Assembly (NCBI RefSeq): GCF_004803475.1
Contig: NZ_SRKY01000001.1
Location: forward strand, 744,001-808,000
DNA from: Aliishimia ponticola
Lineage (GTDB): Bacteria > Pseudomonadota > Alphaproteobacteria > Rhodobacterales > Rhodobacteraceae
Direction of reading: 5' to 3'
Length of the DNA stretch: 64,000 bases
Shown here in pieces: positions 51,212 to 61,351 of this stretch (positions within the stretch are counted from its first letter, which is position 1; each line of letters starts with the position of its first letter). The notes under the pieces were generated by a model. The model searched no databases and was not told where the DNA came from. It saw nothing but the letters and a program-made list of their open reading frames with translations. The position numbers and the translations under genes are program-made.

Positions 51212-52273
51212 TCACAACGCGATCACATGACCATCGCGCGGCTGGGCACGCCCGGCCGCCACATCCGCATAGACCGCTTCGGCGCTGTCGATGCCCTGAT
51301 GTTCGCGCAGGTCCAGCCAGTCATCGGCGCGCTCGGCCACCCGCTGCCATGCCGCACCGATCTGCCGTTCAATCACCCCCGGCCCCCAATCGGCCCGGCG
51401 CTTTTCGATCTGGGACGGCGCAAAGAAGAATTGCGGCTTCGGCCCGGCAAGGTCCTGCTTGGGCCTGAACTGATCCCAATGGCTGGTGCCAACCGCACAA
51501 GAATGGCGCAGCTCTGCATCCAGATGCGCGTGAAGCCGTTGCTTTACCTCGGCATTCCCCGCCATATCAACATAGACGGACGGCAATTTGGCAAGGCTTT
51601 CGATCTCGTCATAGGTCACAACCGCGTCGCACGCCCCCAGCCCTTCCACAAAGCCCTTGTTCCCGGCAGAAGTCAGGCCGATCACCTGCACCGGGCGCGG
51701 GTCAAGCTCGGCCAGATACAGGCAAAGCCCCAGCCCGGTTTTGGACGATGCGCTGCCCACGATGACCTGCTGCGCGCCGAAGAACTGCTGATCCTGAAGC
51801 CAGTCGCTCAACAGATAAGACGTGGCCAGAAGCGGTTGCAGCAGCGATTGCATGCCTTCGTCCAGCGCGGAGCGGGCCTTGGCCCGCACATAACGGTTAT
51901 AGACGACGGGCAACGCGGCGCGGTGCGGGCTGGCGTCAAGGATCACGGGCCCCTGCTCTTCCGGCGTGATGATCAACTCTTCCGCCAGCGGGTAGAAGCC
52001 GTATAGCCGCGCGCCCTCCTCCAACAGTTCAGAGCGCGTCTCGACAACCTCGGCAAATCCCCACACCGGCAGCAGGCCCTGCCCGTCGATCCCGGTGGGA
52101 AAGAACTTCCAATATCCGATCGCAAAGCCAGAGGCGGCATAGGTCACGTTATTCGCCGTCACCGCGAATCGTTCGATCTGCAGGCGCACCTGCCCCGGTT
52201 CCAGGTCCTGACGCGGCACGTCTTCCATCCGCGTCTTCGTAATATCCGATTGATCCACCAACATGCGCCGCAT
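51212..52273 (-). CDS. DUF2855 family protein
   Basis: 353 residues. RFAVTANNVTYAASGFAIGY and WKFFPTGIDGQGLLPVWGFA resemble the N-terminal GroES-like part of medium-chain dehydrogenases; the middle (VGSASSKTGLGLCLYLAELD) retains a nucleotide-fold-like loop. The catalytic function is unknown. A very good GGGGGAGGAA site precedes the ATG at 52273. Tail-to-tail with bmt. Confidence 0.85.
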   Translation of the reverse strand: MRRMLVDQSDITKTRMEDVPRQDLEPGQVRLQIERFAVTANNVTYAASGFAIGYWKFFPTGIDGQGLLPVWGFAEVVETRSELLEEGARLYGFYPLAEELIITPEEQGPVILDASPHRAALPVVYNRYVRAKARSALDEGMQSLLQPLLATSYLLSDWLQDQQFFGAQQVIVGSASSKTGLGLCLYLAELDPRPVQVIGLTSAGNKGFVEGLGACDAVVTYDEIESLAKLPSVYVDMAGNAEVKQRLHAHLDAELRHSCAVGTSHWDQFRPKQDLAGPKPQFFFAPSQIEKRRADWGPGVIERQIGAAWQRVAERADDWLDLREHQGIDSAEAVYADVAAGRAQPRDGHVIAL

Positions 52274-52357
52274 GGTTTCCTCCCCCTTGCTTGAGCAAGG
52301 AGAGCCTAGACCGAGCCGCGCCGCTGCGTCACCGGGCACGTAACGTCAGATGGCGTA

Positions 52358-52627
52358 TCAGTGGAGCGTGAACTCCCCCACCACATTGCGCCACTCGCCA
52401 GAGCGCAGCAGCTTGCGATGGGTGAATCGCACCGAATGCAGCGCGCCCTCGATCTCCTCGCGCCAGAACTCGATGAACTTGAACAGGCGCGGATGGTCCG
52501 GCGCCAGATCGTATTCCTGCCAGACGAATGTATTCAGCACATGTTCGTAATCGGGCATGTGATAGAACATCTCCGCCGTGGTCAGCCCATAGCCTTTCAG
52601 CATCAGTTCCGTTTCGCACATTGTCAT
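52358..52627 (-). CDS. Usg family protein
   Basis: 89 residues. LKGYGLTTAEMFYHMPDYEH, WQEYDLAPDHPRLFKFIEFW and LHSVRFTHRKL match the alphaproteobacterial Usg family, whose function is unknown. GTGAGG precedes the chosen ATG at 52627; a second Met is two codons on. Its promoter shares the gap with gyrA. Confidence 0.85.
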   Translation of the reverse strand: MTMCETELMLKGYGLTTAEMFYHMPDYEHVLNTFVWQEYDLAPDHPRLFKFIEFWREEIEGALHSVRFTHRKLLRSGEWRNVVGEFTLH

Positions 52628-52764
52628 GATTGACCTCACTCTTAATGCCTGTAGAACCGAGTTTGCGCGCTGAATCCTAATTTTCAACAAAAACAGTATG
52701 TTATCACTTGAATGGCGCGGCTGCCAGATTTGTCAAAGCTCAGAGATTGCACTTCATATGCGCT

Positions 52765-52793
52765 TTGAGGTAAGCTGCACCGCAAGATATAGC
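52765..52793 (+). promoter_or_regulatory. Candidate gyrA promoter
   Basis: TTGAGG (52765-52770) and TATAGC (52788-52793) are 17 bp apart, with the gyrA GTG 26 bp beyond. The fit to sigma-70 consensus is moderate. Confidence 0.4.
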
Positions 52794-52819
52794 GGCGCAC
52801 AAATAACAGGCAGAACAAC

Positions 52820-55573
52820 GTGAGCGACGACGCGCAAACTCCTGAAAACGGGGACGAAAACACACCGGCACGTCCTGTCCATGACGGGCCGACCATCTCG
52901 ATCGAACGCGAGATGAAGACGTCTTACCTTGATTACGCGATGTCGGTCATCGTGTCCCGCGCGATCCCCGATCTGCGCGACGGGTTGAAGCCGGTCCACC
53001 GGCGGATCCTCTACGCGATGCACGAAACCGGCAACACGCATGACAAGCCCTACCGCAAATCGGCGCGTCCGGTTGGCGATGTCATGGGTAAATATCACCC
53101 CCATGGCGACAGCGCGATCTATGACGCCTTAGTGCGGATGGCGCAGGATTTCTCCATGTCGCTGCCGCTGCTGGATGGTCAGGGCAACTTTGGCTCGATG
53201 GATGGCGATAACGCAGCGGCGATGCGCTATACCGAAGTGCGCATGGACAAGCCCGCCGCCTACATGCTGAACGATATCGACAAGGAAACGGTCGATTTTC
53301 AGGACAACTATGACGGCAAGGACCGCGAACCAACGGTTCTGCCCGCGCGCTTTCCCAACATGCTGGTCAACGGCGCGGGCGGTATTGCCGTCGGGATGGC
53401 GACCAATATTCCGCCGCATAATCTGGGTGAGGTCGTGGATGCCTGCCTTGCGCTGATCGAAGAGCCGGATTTGAGCTCCGAGCAGTTGATCGACTACATC
53501 CCCGGCCCGGATTTCCCCACCGGGGGCATCATGCTGGGCCGGTCCGGTGCGCGCAAAGCCTATCTTGAAGGGCGCGGCAGCGTCACCATCCGCGCCAAGA
53601 CGCGGGTAGAGGAAATCCGCAAGGATCGCTATGCCATCGTGCTGGACGAAATCCCCTATCAGGTGAACAAGGCCACCATGATCGAGCGGATCGCCGAGGC
53701 CGCGCGCGACAAGAAGATCGAAGGCATCGCCCATGTTCAGGACGAATCCGACCGGAACGGGGTCCGCGTGGTCGTCGAACTCAAGCGCGATGCCACGGCA
53801 GAGGTCGTTCTCAATCAGCTGTTCCGTTTCACGCCCATGCAGACCTCTTTCGGCTGCAACATGCTGGCGCTGAATGGCGGACGCCCCGAACAACTGACGC
53901 TGCGCCGGTTCCTGACCTGCTTCATCGACTTCCGCGAAGAAGTCGTGGCGCGGCGCACGGCCTATTTACTGCGCAAGGCGCGCGAACGCAGCCACATCCT
54001 GTGTGGTCTGGCCGTCGCGGTATCCAATGTCGATGAGGTCGTCGCCACGATCCGCGCCTCTGCCGACGCATCCGAAGCGCGCGAGAAACTGATGGAGCGC
54101 CGCTGGCCTGCTGCCGATATCGCCGCCTATATCCGTCTGATCGACGACCCGACGCATAAGATGAATGACGACGGCACCTATAACCTGTCCGAAACGCAGG
54201 CCCGCGCCATTCTGGAACTGCGCCTGCAACGACTGACCCAGATCGGCGTCAAGGAAGTCACGGACGAGCTTGAAGAACTGGCAAGCAAGATCAAGGAATA
54301 CCTTGAAATCCTTGGCAGCCGCGAGCGGATCATGGGTATTATCTCGGACGAGTTGCGCGAAGTGCGCGAACTCTTCGCCGTGCCCCGCCGGACAGAAATC
54401 GTCGATTGGTCCGGCGATATGGAAGACGAGGATCTGATCGAGCGCGAAGATATGGTCGTGACGGTCACCTCGGGCGGTTATATCAAACGCACGCCGCTGG
54501 GCGATTTCCGGGCACAGCGCCGGGGTGGCAAGGGGCTTGCAGGGATGCAGACCAAGGAAGAAGACGTGGTTACCACGCTCTTCGTGGCCAATACCCATAC
54601 GCAGCTTCTGTTCTTCACCACCGATGGGATGGTCTACAAGCTCAAGACATGGCGCCTACCGCAAGGGGGACGGACCTCCAAGGGCAAGGCGATCGTGAAC
54701 ATCCTGCCGATCCCGACCGGCGTTTCCATCGCGGCGATCATGCCGGTGGATCGGGACGAAAAAGAGTGGGACGACCTGCAAGTGGTCTTTGCCACGGATC
54801 ACGGCACGGTGCGCCGCAACAAGCTGTCCGACTTCACCAATGTGAAGGCCAACGGCAAGATCGCGATGAAGTTCGAAGGCGAAAGCGAAGGCTGGAAGCT
54901 GATCAATGCGCGCATCGCCTCCAACGATGATGACGTGATGCTTGTCACCAATTCGGGCCGGGCGATCCGCTTCTCGGCCACCGATGTGCGGGTCTTCAAC
55001 TCTCGTGCGTCGACCGGTGTGCGCGGCATCAAGCTGTCCGGTTCGGACCGTGTCGTGTCCATGTCGATCATCCGGCACTTCGAAGCCACCTCTGACGAAC
55101 GGGCTGCCTATCTGAAAATGCGCCGTGCAATGGCGGGCTTGGCGGATGAAGCTGATGTATCGGATGAGGAAGAAGGCAACGCAAACGCGCCGCTTCCGCA
55201 GGAACGCTATGCGGAAATGTCCGCGGCGGAAAACCTGATCCTGACCATCACCGCCGGGGGCGCGGGCAAGCTGTCCTCCTCCCATGATTACCCGCTGCGT
55301 GGGCGCGGCGGCATGGGCGTGATGGCGATGGACAAGGCGATGCGCGGCGGGGCGCTTGTGGCTTCCTTCCCGGTCGATATGGAAGACCAGATCATGCTTG
55401 CAACGTCCAAGGGTCAGTCGATCCGCGTGCCGGTGGACGGCATTTCCTTCCGCTCGCGCTCTGCTGGCGGGGTGAAGGTGTTCAACACCGGCAAGGGCGA
55501 AGAGGTCGTTTCGGTCGCCTGGATCGCCGAACAGGGCGATGAAGAAGAGGCCGGGGCAGACGACGCCTCTTAA
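52820..55573 (+). CDS. gyrA: DNA gyrase subunit A
   Basis: 917 residues. The breakage-reunion Tyr is in [10 protein letters not shown]. The quinolone region reads [17 protein letters not shown], with Ser and Asp at the two main resistance positions, so no resistance substitution is visible there. The C-terminal beta-pinwheel has the GyrA box QRRGGKG. The start is a GTG with AGGCAG upstream. Acidic inserts lie in the pinwheel ([15 protein letters not shown]) and at the tail ([12 protein letters not shown]). Confidence 0.97.
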   Translation: MSDDAQTPENGDENTPARPVHDGPTISIEREMKTSYLDYAMSVIVSRAIPDLRDGLKPVHRRILYAMHETGNTHDKPYRKSARPVGDVMGKYHPHGDSAIYDALVRMAQDFSMSLPLLDGQGNFGSMDGDNAAAMRYTEVRMDKPAAYMLNDIDKETVDFQDNYDGKDREPTVLPARFPNMLVNGAGGIAVGMATNIPPHNLGEVVDACLALIEEPDLSSEQLIDYIPGPDFPTGGIMLGRSGARKAYLEGRGSVTIRAKTRVEEIRKDRYAIVLDEIPYQVNKATMIERIAEAARDKKIEGIAHVQDESDRNGVRVVVELKRDATAEVVLNQLFRFTPMQTSFGCNMLALNGGRPEQLTLRRFLTCFIDFREEVVARRTAYLLRKARERSHILCGLAVAVSNVDEVVATIRASADASEAREKLMERRWPAADIAAYIRLIDDPTHKMNDDGTYNLSETQARAILELRLQRLTQIGVKEVTDELEELASKIKEYLEILGSRERIMGIISDELREVRELFAVPRRTEIVDWSGDMEDEDLIEREDMVVTVTSGGYIKRTPLGDFRAQRRGGKGLAGMQTKEEDVVTTLFVANTHTQLLFFTTDGMVYKLKTWRLPQGGRTSKGKAIVNILPIPTGVSIAAIMPVDRDEKEWDDLQVVFATDHGTVRRNKLSDFTNVKANGKIAMKFEGESEGWKLINARIASNDDDVMLVTNSGRAIRFSATDVRVFNSRASTGVRGIKLSGSDRVVSMSIIRHFEATSDERAAYLKMRRAMAGLADEADVSDEEEGNANAPLPQERYAEMSAAENLILTITAGGAGKLSSSHDYPLRGRGGMGVMAMDKAMRGGALVASFPVDMEDQIMLATSKGQSIRVPVDGISFRSRSAGGVKVFNTGKGEEVVSVAWIAEQGDEEEAGADDAS

Positions 55574-55608
55574 CGTGAGATTCACGGCTGCGGGCTATGC
55601 TCGCGGCC

Positions 55609-55959
55609 ATGAACATGTATACCTGCCAGATTGACCTGAAACAGGAGGCGAAGGCCCTCGCCTTCGCCGGTGCGATTGCCGATTGGATGGAATTCCTTAT
55701 GGATCGGGGCACCATCCGCAATTGGCGGCTGATGCGGCGCAAGCTCAACCTCGCCAGCGACAATCACCGTGATTTCCTGCTTGAGGTCGAAGTTGATGAT
55801 CTTGCCCAGTTGGACAGCGCCTTCCGCCTTACCGGTCAAAAGGACGAGCGTATCGAACAGCTGCATCGCGCCGTGCATGATCTGATCGCGTCCGCCGATT
55901 TCGGGCTGTACCGCCCCTTCCCCGATGAAGAACGCGCAGAGCGGATGGCCCTTCTGTAA
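55609..55959 (+). CDS. Conserved hypothetical protein (DUF6614-like)
   Basis: 116 residues from MNMYTCQIDLKQEAKALAFA. The second half (RKLNLASDNHRDFLLEVEVD, then FGLYRPFPDEERAERMALL) gives a compact alpha/beta fold. The function is unknown. It follows gyrA by 35 bp and is probably co-transcribed. Confidence 0.7.
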   Translation: MNMYTCQIDLKQEAKALAFAGAIADWMEFLMDRGTIRNWRLMRRKLNLASDNHRDFLLEVEVDDLAQLDSAFRLTGQKDERIEQLHRAVHDLIASADFGLYRPFPDEERAERMALL

Positions 55960-56024
55960 CAGCCCAGCCGCGCGGCGTATCGCGTTTCTGATCGCACGGG
56001 GCCCGCTATCCCCATGAACGGCGT

Positions 56025-56041
56025 GCGGGCCACCGGCCCGC
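56025..56041. terminator. GC-rich stem-loop between convergent genes
   Basis: GCGGGCC pairs with GGCCCGC around a 3-base loop, between the end of the small plus-strand gene and the end of the carboxypeptidase gene. No T run is present, so termination is only suggested by position. Confidence 0.4.
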
Positions 56042-56066
56042 TCCGCTTGGTAACAGCGTGCTGCGC

Positions 56067-57545
56067 TTAAAGGTCGTACAGACCGCCAAACTTGGTTTGC
56101 AGGTAGGACAGCAGCGGCGCGACGCTGGGCGCTTGCCCACTGGCGCGCTCGATCACCTCTGCCGGGGCATAAAGCCCGCCATGCTGTTGCAGGTTTTCAC
56201 GCAGCCATGTCGTTGCCGGTCCAAGATCGCCCGCGGCCAGTTGCCCGTCGAGTTCGGGAACCGCCATGCGCAGCGCCTCGTGCAGACACCCGGCATAGAC
56301 GTTCCCCAGCGCATAGGTCGGGAAATAGCCGAACAGCCCCACCGACCAATGCACATCCTGCAGGACGCCATTGGACGGCCTGTCCACCGCGTAACCGAAA
56401 TCGGCGGCAAAGCGCGTGTTCCACGCCTCTTCCAGATCGACGACCCCGATTTCACCGCGCATCAACTGACGCTCCAGATCGAGCCGCAGCATGATGTGCA
56501 GGTTGTACTGAACCTCGTCCGCTTCGGTGCGGATAAAGCCACGATCCACCTTGTTCACCGCCGCATAGAACCCTTTGGCATCGGCCACGCCCAGATCGCC
56601 GAAGCTTTCGGACATGCGCCCGAAAAGCCACCCGCAAAAGGCTTTGCTGCGCCCCAGCTGGTTCTCATAGATCCGGCTTTGGCTTTCATGCACCCCCATC
56701 GACACGCCGCGCCCAAGCGGCGTCAGCAGATAGGCCGGGTCGATCCCTTGCTCATAGGACGCATGACCAACCTCGTGGATCGTCGAATACAGGCAATTAA
56801 ACGGGTCCGTCGCGCTGGTCCGCGTGGTGATGCGCACATCCAGCCCGGACCCGGAGGAGAACGGGTGCACCGCCTTGTCGACGCGCCCGTGCTTCATGTC
56901 GTAGCCAAAGACCTTGGCCACTTCCCGCGTCAGACGCATCTGCGCGCTTTCGTCGAAACTGCCGCTTAGCCCCGTGGGGGCGGGACGCTCCAGCACGGCG
57001 GCGCGCAGTTCCACCAGCGCCGGGCGCATGTCGCCGAAAATCTCGTCCAGCCGCGCGCCGGTCATGCCCGGTTCGTAGTCGTCCAGCATCGCGTCATAGA
57101 TATCGCCGTCAGAGGCCAGTGCCGCACCCTCGTCGCGCTTGAGCATCACGACCTCTTCCAGCACGGGCAGGAAGGCCGCGACATCCTCGTCGGCGCGGGA
57201 GGCGGCCCATTTGCCCTGAGCCTCGGACGTGACCCGTGCAATGCGGGCAGCCAGCGCACCGGGCACCTTGTTGGCCCGCTCGAAGGCGCGGCGGATTTCG
57301 CGTATCTGCGCCTTGCCCACCGCGTCCAGCGCAGCGGTATCGACCGCCTCCAGCCAGTCGCCCACGCGCGGATCGCTGCGCCGCGCATGAAGCACGGATT
57401 CCAGCGCGGCCATTTCCTCGCCCCGCTGCGGTGCAGCCCCGGAGGGCATCACGGTTTCCTGGTCCCAGCCAAGCCGTCCCAGAATCTGGCCCAGAGCCTG
57501 CGTTTCGCGGCTGAAGGCCATCAGTTCATCATATGCACTCATCAC
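56067..57545 (-). CDS. Carboxypeptidase M32 (Taq family)
   Basis: 492-residue metallocarboxypeptidase. The zinc motif is in IHEVGHASYEQGI (HExxH), and the M32-specific HESQSRIYENQL follows about 35 residues later; GWDQETVMPSGAAPQR is the conserved N-terminal region. Acts in cytoplasmic peptide turnover. Met1 or Met2 may start the protein. It overlaps nothing and ends just before heme A synthase. Confidence 0.95.
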   Translation of the reverse strand: MMSAYDELMAFSRETQALGQILGRLGWDQETVMPSGAAPQRGEEMAALESVLHARRSDPRVGDWLEAVDTAALDAVGKAQIREIRRAFERANKVPGALAARIARVTSEAQGKWAASRADEDVAAFLPVLEEVVMLKRDEGAALASDGDIYDAMLDDYEPGMTGARLDEIFGDMRPALVELRAAVLERPAPTGLSGSFDESAQMRLTREVAKVFGYDMKHGRVDKAVHPFSSGSGLDVRITTRTSATDPFNCLYSTIHEVGHASYEQGIDPAYLLTPLGRGVSMGVHESQSRIYENQLGRSKAFCGWLFGRMSESFGDLGVADAKGFYAAVNKVDRGFIRTEADEVQYNLHIMLRLDLERQLMRGEIGVVDLEEAWNTRFAADFGYAVDRPSNGVLQDVHWSVGLFGYFPTYALGNVYAGCLHEALRMAVPELDGQLAAGDLGPATTWLRENLQQHGGLYAPAEVIERASGQAPSVAPLLSYLQTKFGGLYDL

Positions 57546-58694
57546 TTATCCTTCCCGGATACTGGAGGCGACCGGATACCCGGCCAGAAAACGGGCGCGC
57601 AGGATCAGAACCCAGACCGCCACGGCAAGCAACTGGTGCAGGATCGCGACCTGCAACGGCGCGCCGTAAAGCACCGTCATGATGCCCAGCACGATCTGCA
57701 ACACGATGGCGGCAAAGGCCGCGTTAAAGGCAAAACGCGTGCGCTTATGCGGGCTGCGACGCCCCACGATCCAGACGCCGATTGCAAGGGCAAAGAGCAG
57801 ATAGCCGACAATCCGGTGTACGAATTGCACCAGGCCGGGGCTTTCGAAGAAGTTGCGCCAGACCGGCTCCAGATAGAACGCATTGGGCGGAAAGACCTGC
57901 CCGCCCATCAACGGCCAGTCGGTGTAGGACCGCCCCGCGTCGATCCCCGCCACCAGCGCACCGATCAGTATTTGCAGGAAGGCGAAATGCAGCAGCCCCG
58001 TGGACATGCCCCATGCGGCCCGTTCCTTGCCGCGCCGCGCCTGCATCAGGTCACGTTCTTCCCGGCCCAGCAGCATCACGTACCACGCGATGAAACCAAG
58101 GATCACAAAGGCCAGCCCCAGATGCGTCGCAAGCCGGTACGAGGCGACGTCGGTCATGCCCTCGCCCTGCGTCACGCCGGAATGGACCATCCACCAGCCC
58201 ACCGCGCCCTGCAGCCCGCCAAGTGCGCCAATGCCAATCAAACGCGGCACCCATCCCGGCGGGATCTTGCGCCGTACAAGGAACCACAAAAAGCCAACCG
58301 CCCAGACAAGGCCGATCACGCGGCCAAGCTGCCGATGGCCCCATTCCCACCAGTAAATGACCTTGAAATCAGACAGTTCCATCCACTGGTTCTGGATGCG
58401 GAACTCGTCGATCTCTTGATATTTCGCGAATTCCTGCTGCCAATCGGCCTCGTTCATCGGTGGAATGGCCCCGGTCAGCGGACGCCATTCCGTGATCGAC
58501 AGCCCGCTATCGGTCAGCCGCGTCAGCCCGCCGACAGCGATCATCAGAACCACGAGGGAAAACAGGATCATCAGCCAGATGCGAATGCCGCGCCGCGCAT
58601 AGCTGCGCCCGCGATCGATGCCCCCGGCCTGCGCCACTGGACGGGCGTCTGTCTCGCTGCCGACTTCCTCGAAAATACTGCGTTTTCCGCTCAT
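57546..58694 (-). CDS. ctaA: Heme A synthase (COX15/CtaA)
   Basis: 382-residue inner-membrane monooxygenase converting heme O to heme A for cytochrome aa3. It has eight helices; RLTDSGLSITEWRPLTGAIPP and the heme-ligand regions HRQLGRVIG and HRIVGYLLF are present. It is of the long alphaproteobacterial type, with a roughly 30-residue cytoplasmic N-terminus. The carboxypeptidase gene starts directly downstream. Confidence 0.93.
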   Translation of the reverse strand: MSGKRSIFEEVGSETDARPVAQAGGIDRGRSYARRGIRIWLMILFSLVVLMIAVGGLTRLTDSGLSITEWRPLTGAIPPMNEADWQQEFAKYQEIDEFRIQNQWMELSDFKVIYWWEWGHRQLGRVIGLVWAVGFLWFLVRRKIPPGWVPRLIGIGALGGLQGAVGWWMVHSGVTQGEGMTDVASYRLATHLGLAFVILGFIAWYVMLLGREERDLMQARRGKERAAWGMSTGLLHFAFLQILIGALVAGIDAGRSYTDWPLMGGQVFPPNAFYLEPVWRNFFESPGLVQFVHRIVGYLLFALAIGVWIVGRRSPHKRTRFAFNAAFAAIVLQIVLGIMTVLYGAPLQVAILHQLLAVAVWVLILRARFLAGYPVASSIREG

Positions 58695-58751
58695 CTCTCG
58701 CCTCTTCGTCGCTCGAATGGGACAGTAGGGCTGACCCCCTGCAAGGTCCAG

Positions 58752-59489
58752 TCAGTCTGCGCTGTCTTTCCACCGCACCAATTGACGCATCATCCCGTGG
58801 AACATGCGCACGTCCTGCGCGGTCATGGGAAAGCTGCTCCACATGTTGCGCAGCTTCAGCTTCATCGCCTGCGCTTTATGCGCGGGAAAGAAGAAACCTG
58901 CCTCTTCCAGACGGTCTTCATAGTGATCGGCCAGATGCGCGATCTCCTGGGCGGTGGCAGGTTCCGTGCCCGGCATCGACGGCTCGACCGCCGTGATCTC
59001 TTGCGTGGCGCGCCGCCACTCATAGCCGACGAGCAGCACGCATTGCGCCAGATTGAGAGAGGGGTATTCGGGATTCACAGGCACGGTGATGATCGCATTG
59101 GCACGGGCAATGTCGTCATTTTCCAGCCCGGCGCGTTCGGGGCCGAACATGATCCCCACCCGCTGTCCGGCGGCAATCTTTTCGGCGGCAAGGCGCATCG
59201 CGGCTTCAGGCGAATAGACCGGCGTGGTCATGTCGCGCGGGCGCGCCGTGGTGGCAAAGACGAAATGGAAATCGCCAAGCGCGGCAGGCAGGTCATCGCA
59301 TAGCAGCGCCGCATCCAGCACCCGCCCCGCGCCAGAGGCCATGGCCACCGCCGCCGGGTTTGGCCAGCCATCGCGCGGCGCAACGATCCGCATGTGGTCA
59401 AGACCGAAGTTCAACATGGCCCGCGCGGCGGCGCCGATATTCTCGCCCATCTGCGGGCGCACAAGGATTGTACCAGGGTTCTGCGTCAT
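58752..59489 (-). CDS. trmJ: tRNA (cytidine/uridine-2'-O-)-methyltransferase TrmJ
   Basis: 245-residue SPOUT methyltransferase. ILVRPQMGENIGAAARAMLN is motif 1, IMFGPERAGLENDD motif 2, and SLNLAQCVLLVGYEW motif 3. The C-terminal extension that distinguishes TrmJ is present. It modifies position 32 of tRNAs. The ATG at 59489, with GGGGCAGGG upstream, is preferred. Confidence 0.9.
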   Translation of the reverse strand: MTQNPGTILVRPQMGENIGAAARAMLNFGLDHMRIVAPRDGWPNPAAVAMASGAGRVLDAALLCDDLPAALGDFHFVFATTARPRDMTTPVYSPEAAMRLAAEKIAAGQRVGIMFGPERAGLENDDIARANAIITVPVNPEYPSLNLAQCVLLVGYEWRRATQEITAVEPSMPGTEPATAQEIAHLADHYEDRLEEAGFFFPAHKAQAMKLKLRNMWSSFPMTAQDVRMFHGMMRQLVRWKDSAD

Positions 59490-59606
59490 GCCCTGCCCCA
59501 TATCGCCAAGCCAAGGGCGCATTCAATCCCCGTTCCTCATTCCGGGCCATTTGCAAATGCGCAGCAATGGGGTAAGCGATGCGCCACGTAGCCAAGAGGC
59601 CAGAGC

Positions 59607-60224
59607 ATGTCCCAAGACCAGCAGCCGCAAATCTATCTCATTTCGCCGCCGCGGATCGACCTTCACAGCTTTCCCGAAGCGTTGGCGCGCGTTCTCGACT
59701 CGCGCGATATCGCCTGTATCAGGCTGGCGCTGGCCGACCGGGACGAAGACGCGCTGGCCCGCGCCGCCGATACCTGCCGCGATGTGGCAATTGCCCGTGA
59801 CGTGGCCATTGTGATCGATGACCACTGGCTTTTGGCCGAACGTCTTGGCCTTGACGGCGTACACCTGACTGATGGCTCGCGTTCGGTGCGCGCCGCGCGC
59901 AAGACGCTGGGCACCGATGCCATCGTTGGCGCATTCTGTGGCACCTCGCGCCATGACGGGATGACCGCGGGCGAAGCGGGCGCGGATTACATCAGCTTTG
60001 GCCCTGTGGGCGCGACGACCCTTGGTGGCGGCGAACAGGCGGAAACCGAGCTGTTCCAATGGTGGTCCGAAATGATCGAGCTGCCTGTCGTGGCCGAGGG
60101 GGCGCTGACCACCGATCTGGTGACCACACTGGCCCCTTGCACCGACTTCTTTGGCGTGTCCGAGATTTGGGAAGGCGACGATCCGGTGACAGCACTGCGA
60201 GCCCTGCTGGCCCCGCTGGGCTAA
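59607..60224 (+). CDS. thiE: Thiamine-phosphate synthase-like (ThiE/TenI) protein
   Basis: 205-residue TIM barrel. Strand motifs IYLISPPRIDLHSFPEAL, VAIVIDDHWLLAERLGLDGV, HLTDGSRS and YISFGPVGAT are those of the ThiE/TenI family. The canonical ThiE active-site residues (such as the KTxxH-like region) are only partly seen, and there is no thiamine operon nearby, so TenI-like function is an alternative. It is convergent with the HupE-like gene. Confidence 0.8.
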   Translation: MSQDQQPQIYLISPPRIDLHSFPEALARVLDSRDIACIRLALADRDEDALARAADTCRDVAIARDVAIVIDDHWLLAERLGLDGVHLTDGSRSVRAARKTLGTDAIVGAFCGTSRHDGMTAGEAGADYISFGPVGATTLGGGEQAETELFQWWSEMIELPVVAEGALTTDLVTTLAPCTDFFGVSEIWEGDDPVTALRALLAPLG

Positions 60225-60244
60225 GGCCTGTCCGCCGCCGGCGC

Positions 60245-61351
60245 TTACAGCAGCGTCCGCTCCACCACCCAATAGGCCCCGATCAACGCGATTACGGCAG
60301 AGGCCGGGATCGCGATGACGGGCCGATACCAATCGCGCCCCGCGAACCAGCCCACCAGAAGCGCCGCAATGGCAATGACGGTGAGTTGCCCAAGCTCCAC
60401 CCCGACATTGAAGCCAAGCAGCGCCGGAATGAACTGGCCCTCAGGCAGCCCGAATTCGCCCAGAACAGATGCGAATCCCAGCCCGTGCAGCAAGCCAAAC
60501 CCAAAGATCAGTGCCGGGCGCCACGGGGTCAGCCGCCCGATCAGGATATTCTCGATCGCGACATAGCAGATAGAGGCGGCAATCAGCGGCTCCACAATCG
60601 AACCGGGCACATTGACCCAGCCAAGCGCACCAAGCGCCAGCGTGACCGTATGCGCGGCCGTGAAGGCCGTCACCTGCCACAGCAGCGCGCCCAGCTTGGC
60701 GGACAGGAAGAACAGCCCCAACACGAACAGAATGTGATCCAGCCCTTTCGGCAGGATGTGATCGAAACCAACCGGGATATATTGCGCGAAGGCGCCCCAA
60801 CCGGTCAGCGCGTTGCCGCCGCCAATCGCCAATTCGGGCGAGGTTGCGCCGCCCCGGATATAGCCGGTGAACGGATCGTCCACGCCCGCCTCGCGCAGCA
60901 GCAATTCGCCCGCGCCCTTGGGCCAGGCCACCTGCATCACAGCCCCGTCCGCCGCGCCGCGCAGCACGATGCGGGACGGGCGCGGCAGATCGGTATTGCC
61001 AACCTCCGGGATCAGGATCTCTGCCGGCTCCAGCGTCACGGGGGCACCATCGATAGCCAGTAGGGGCAAGGCATTCCACTGCGCGATAAGCGACGGCACC
61101 CGATCCCGCAGCACATCGGGTTCAGCAGAGCGCAGCGTTGTATAGCTGTCGTTCTGCTCTGCATCGTCGGTGTTTTCCAATCCATCCAGATCGATGCCCG
61201 AAAGATAGGCTTCGAGGTTCAGATCGATGGTCAGGGAAACGTCGCCGTCCTCAGCCCGAAGATCAGCAATCGCAGGCAGAACCTCGTGGGCGGCGGCGGA
61301 AAATGCGAATAACGTTGACAGCAGCGCCGCCAAAGACAGTTTACACCCCAT
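60245..61351 (-). CDS. HupE/UreJ-family membrane protein
   Basis: 368 residues from the ATG at 61351, with AAGG six bases upstream; in-frame starts at 61369 and 61378 would lengthen it. A signal peptide (KLSLAALLSTLFAFSAAA) leads to a periplasmic domain of about 140 residues, then six to seven helices with His-containing GFDHILPKGLDHILFVLGLF and LLHGLGFASVLG. The C-terminal part resembles HupE/UreJ nickel- or cobalt-type permeases. Its start overlaps the start of the divergent DUF4198 gene. Confidence 0.82.
   Translation of the reverse strand: MGCKLSLAALLSTLFAFSAAAHEVLPAIADLRAEDGDVSLTIDLNLEAYLSGIDLDGLENTDDAEQNDSYTTLRSAEPDVLRDRVPSLIAQWNALPLLAIDGAPVTLEPAEILIPEVGNTDLPRPSRIVLRGAADGAVMQVAWPKGAGELLLREAGVDDPFTGYIRGGATSPELAIGGGNALTGWGAFAQYIPVGFDHILPKGLDHILFVLGLFFLSAKLGALLWQVTAFTAAHTVTLALGALGWVNVPGSIVEPLIAASICYVAIENILIGRLTPWRPALIFGFGLLHGLGFASVLGEFGLPEGQFIPALLGFNVGVELGQLTVIAIAALLVGWFAGRDWYRPVIAIPASAVIALIGAYWVVERTLL

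Noticed and set aside
53100-53160. Possible quinolone-resistance change in GyrA
   Set aside because: The two main resistance positions read Ser and Asp as in sensitive enzymes.
57387-59303. Long plus-strand frame opposite heme A synthase and trmJ
   Set aside because: Antisense to clear genes and no motif support.
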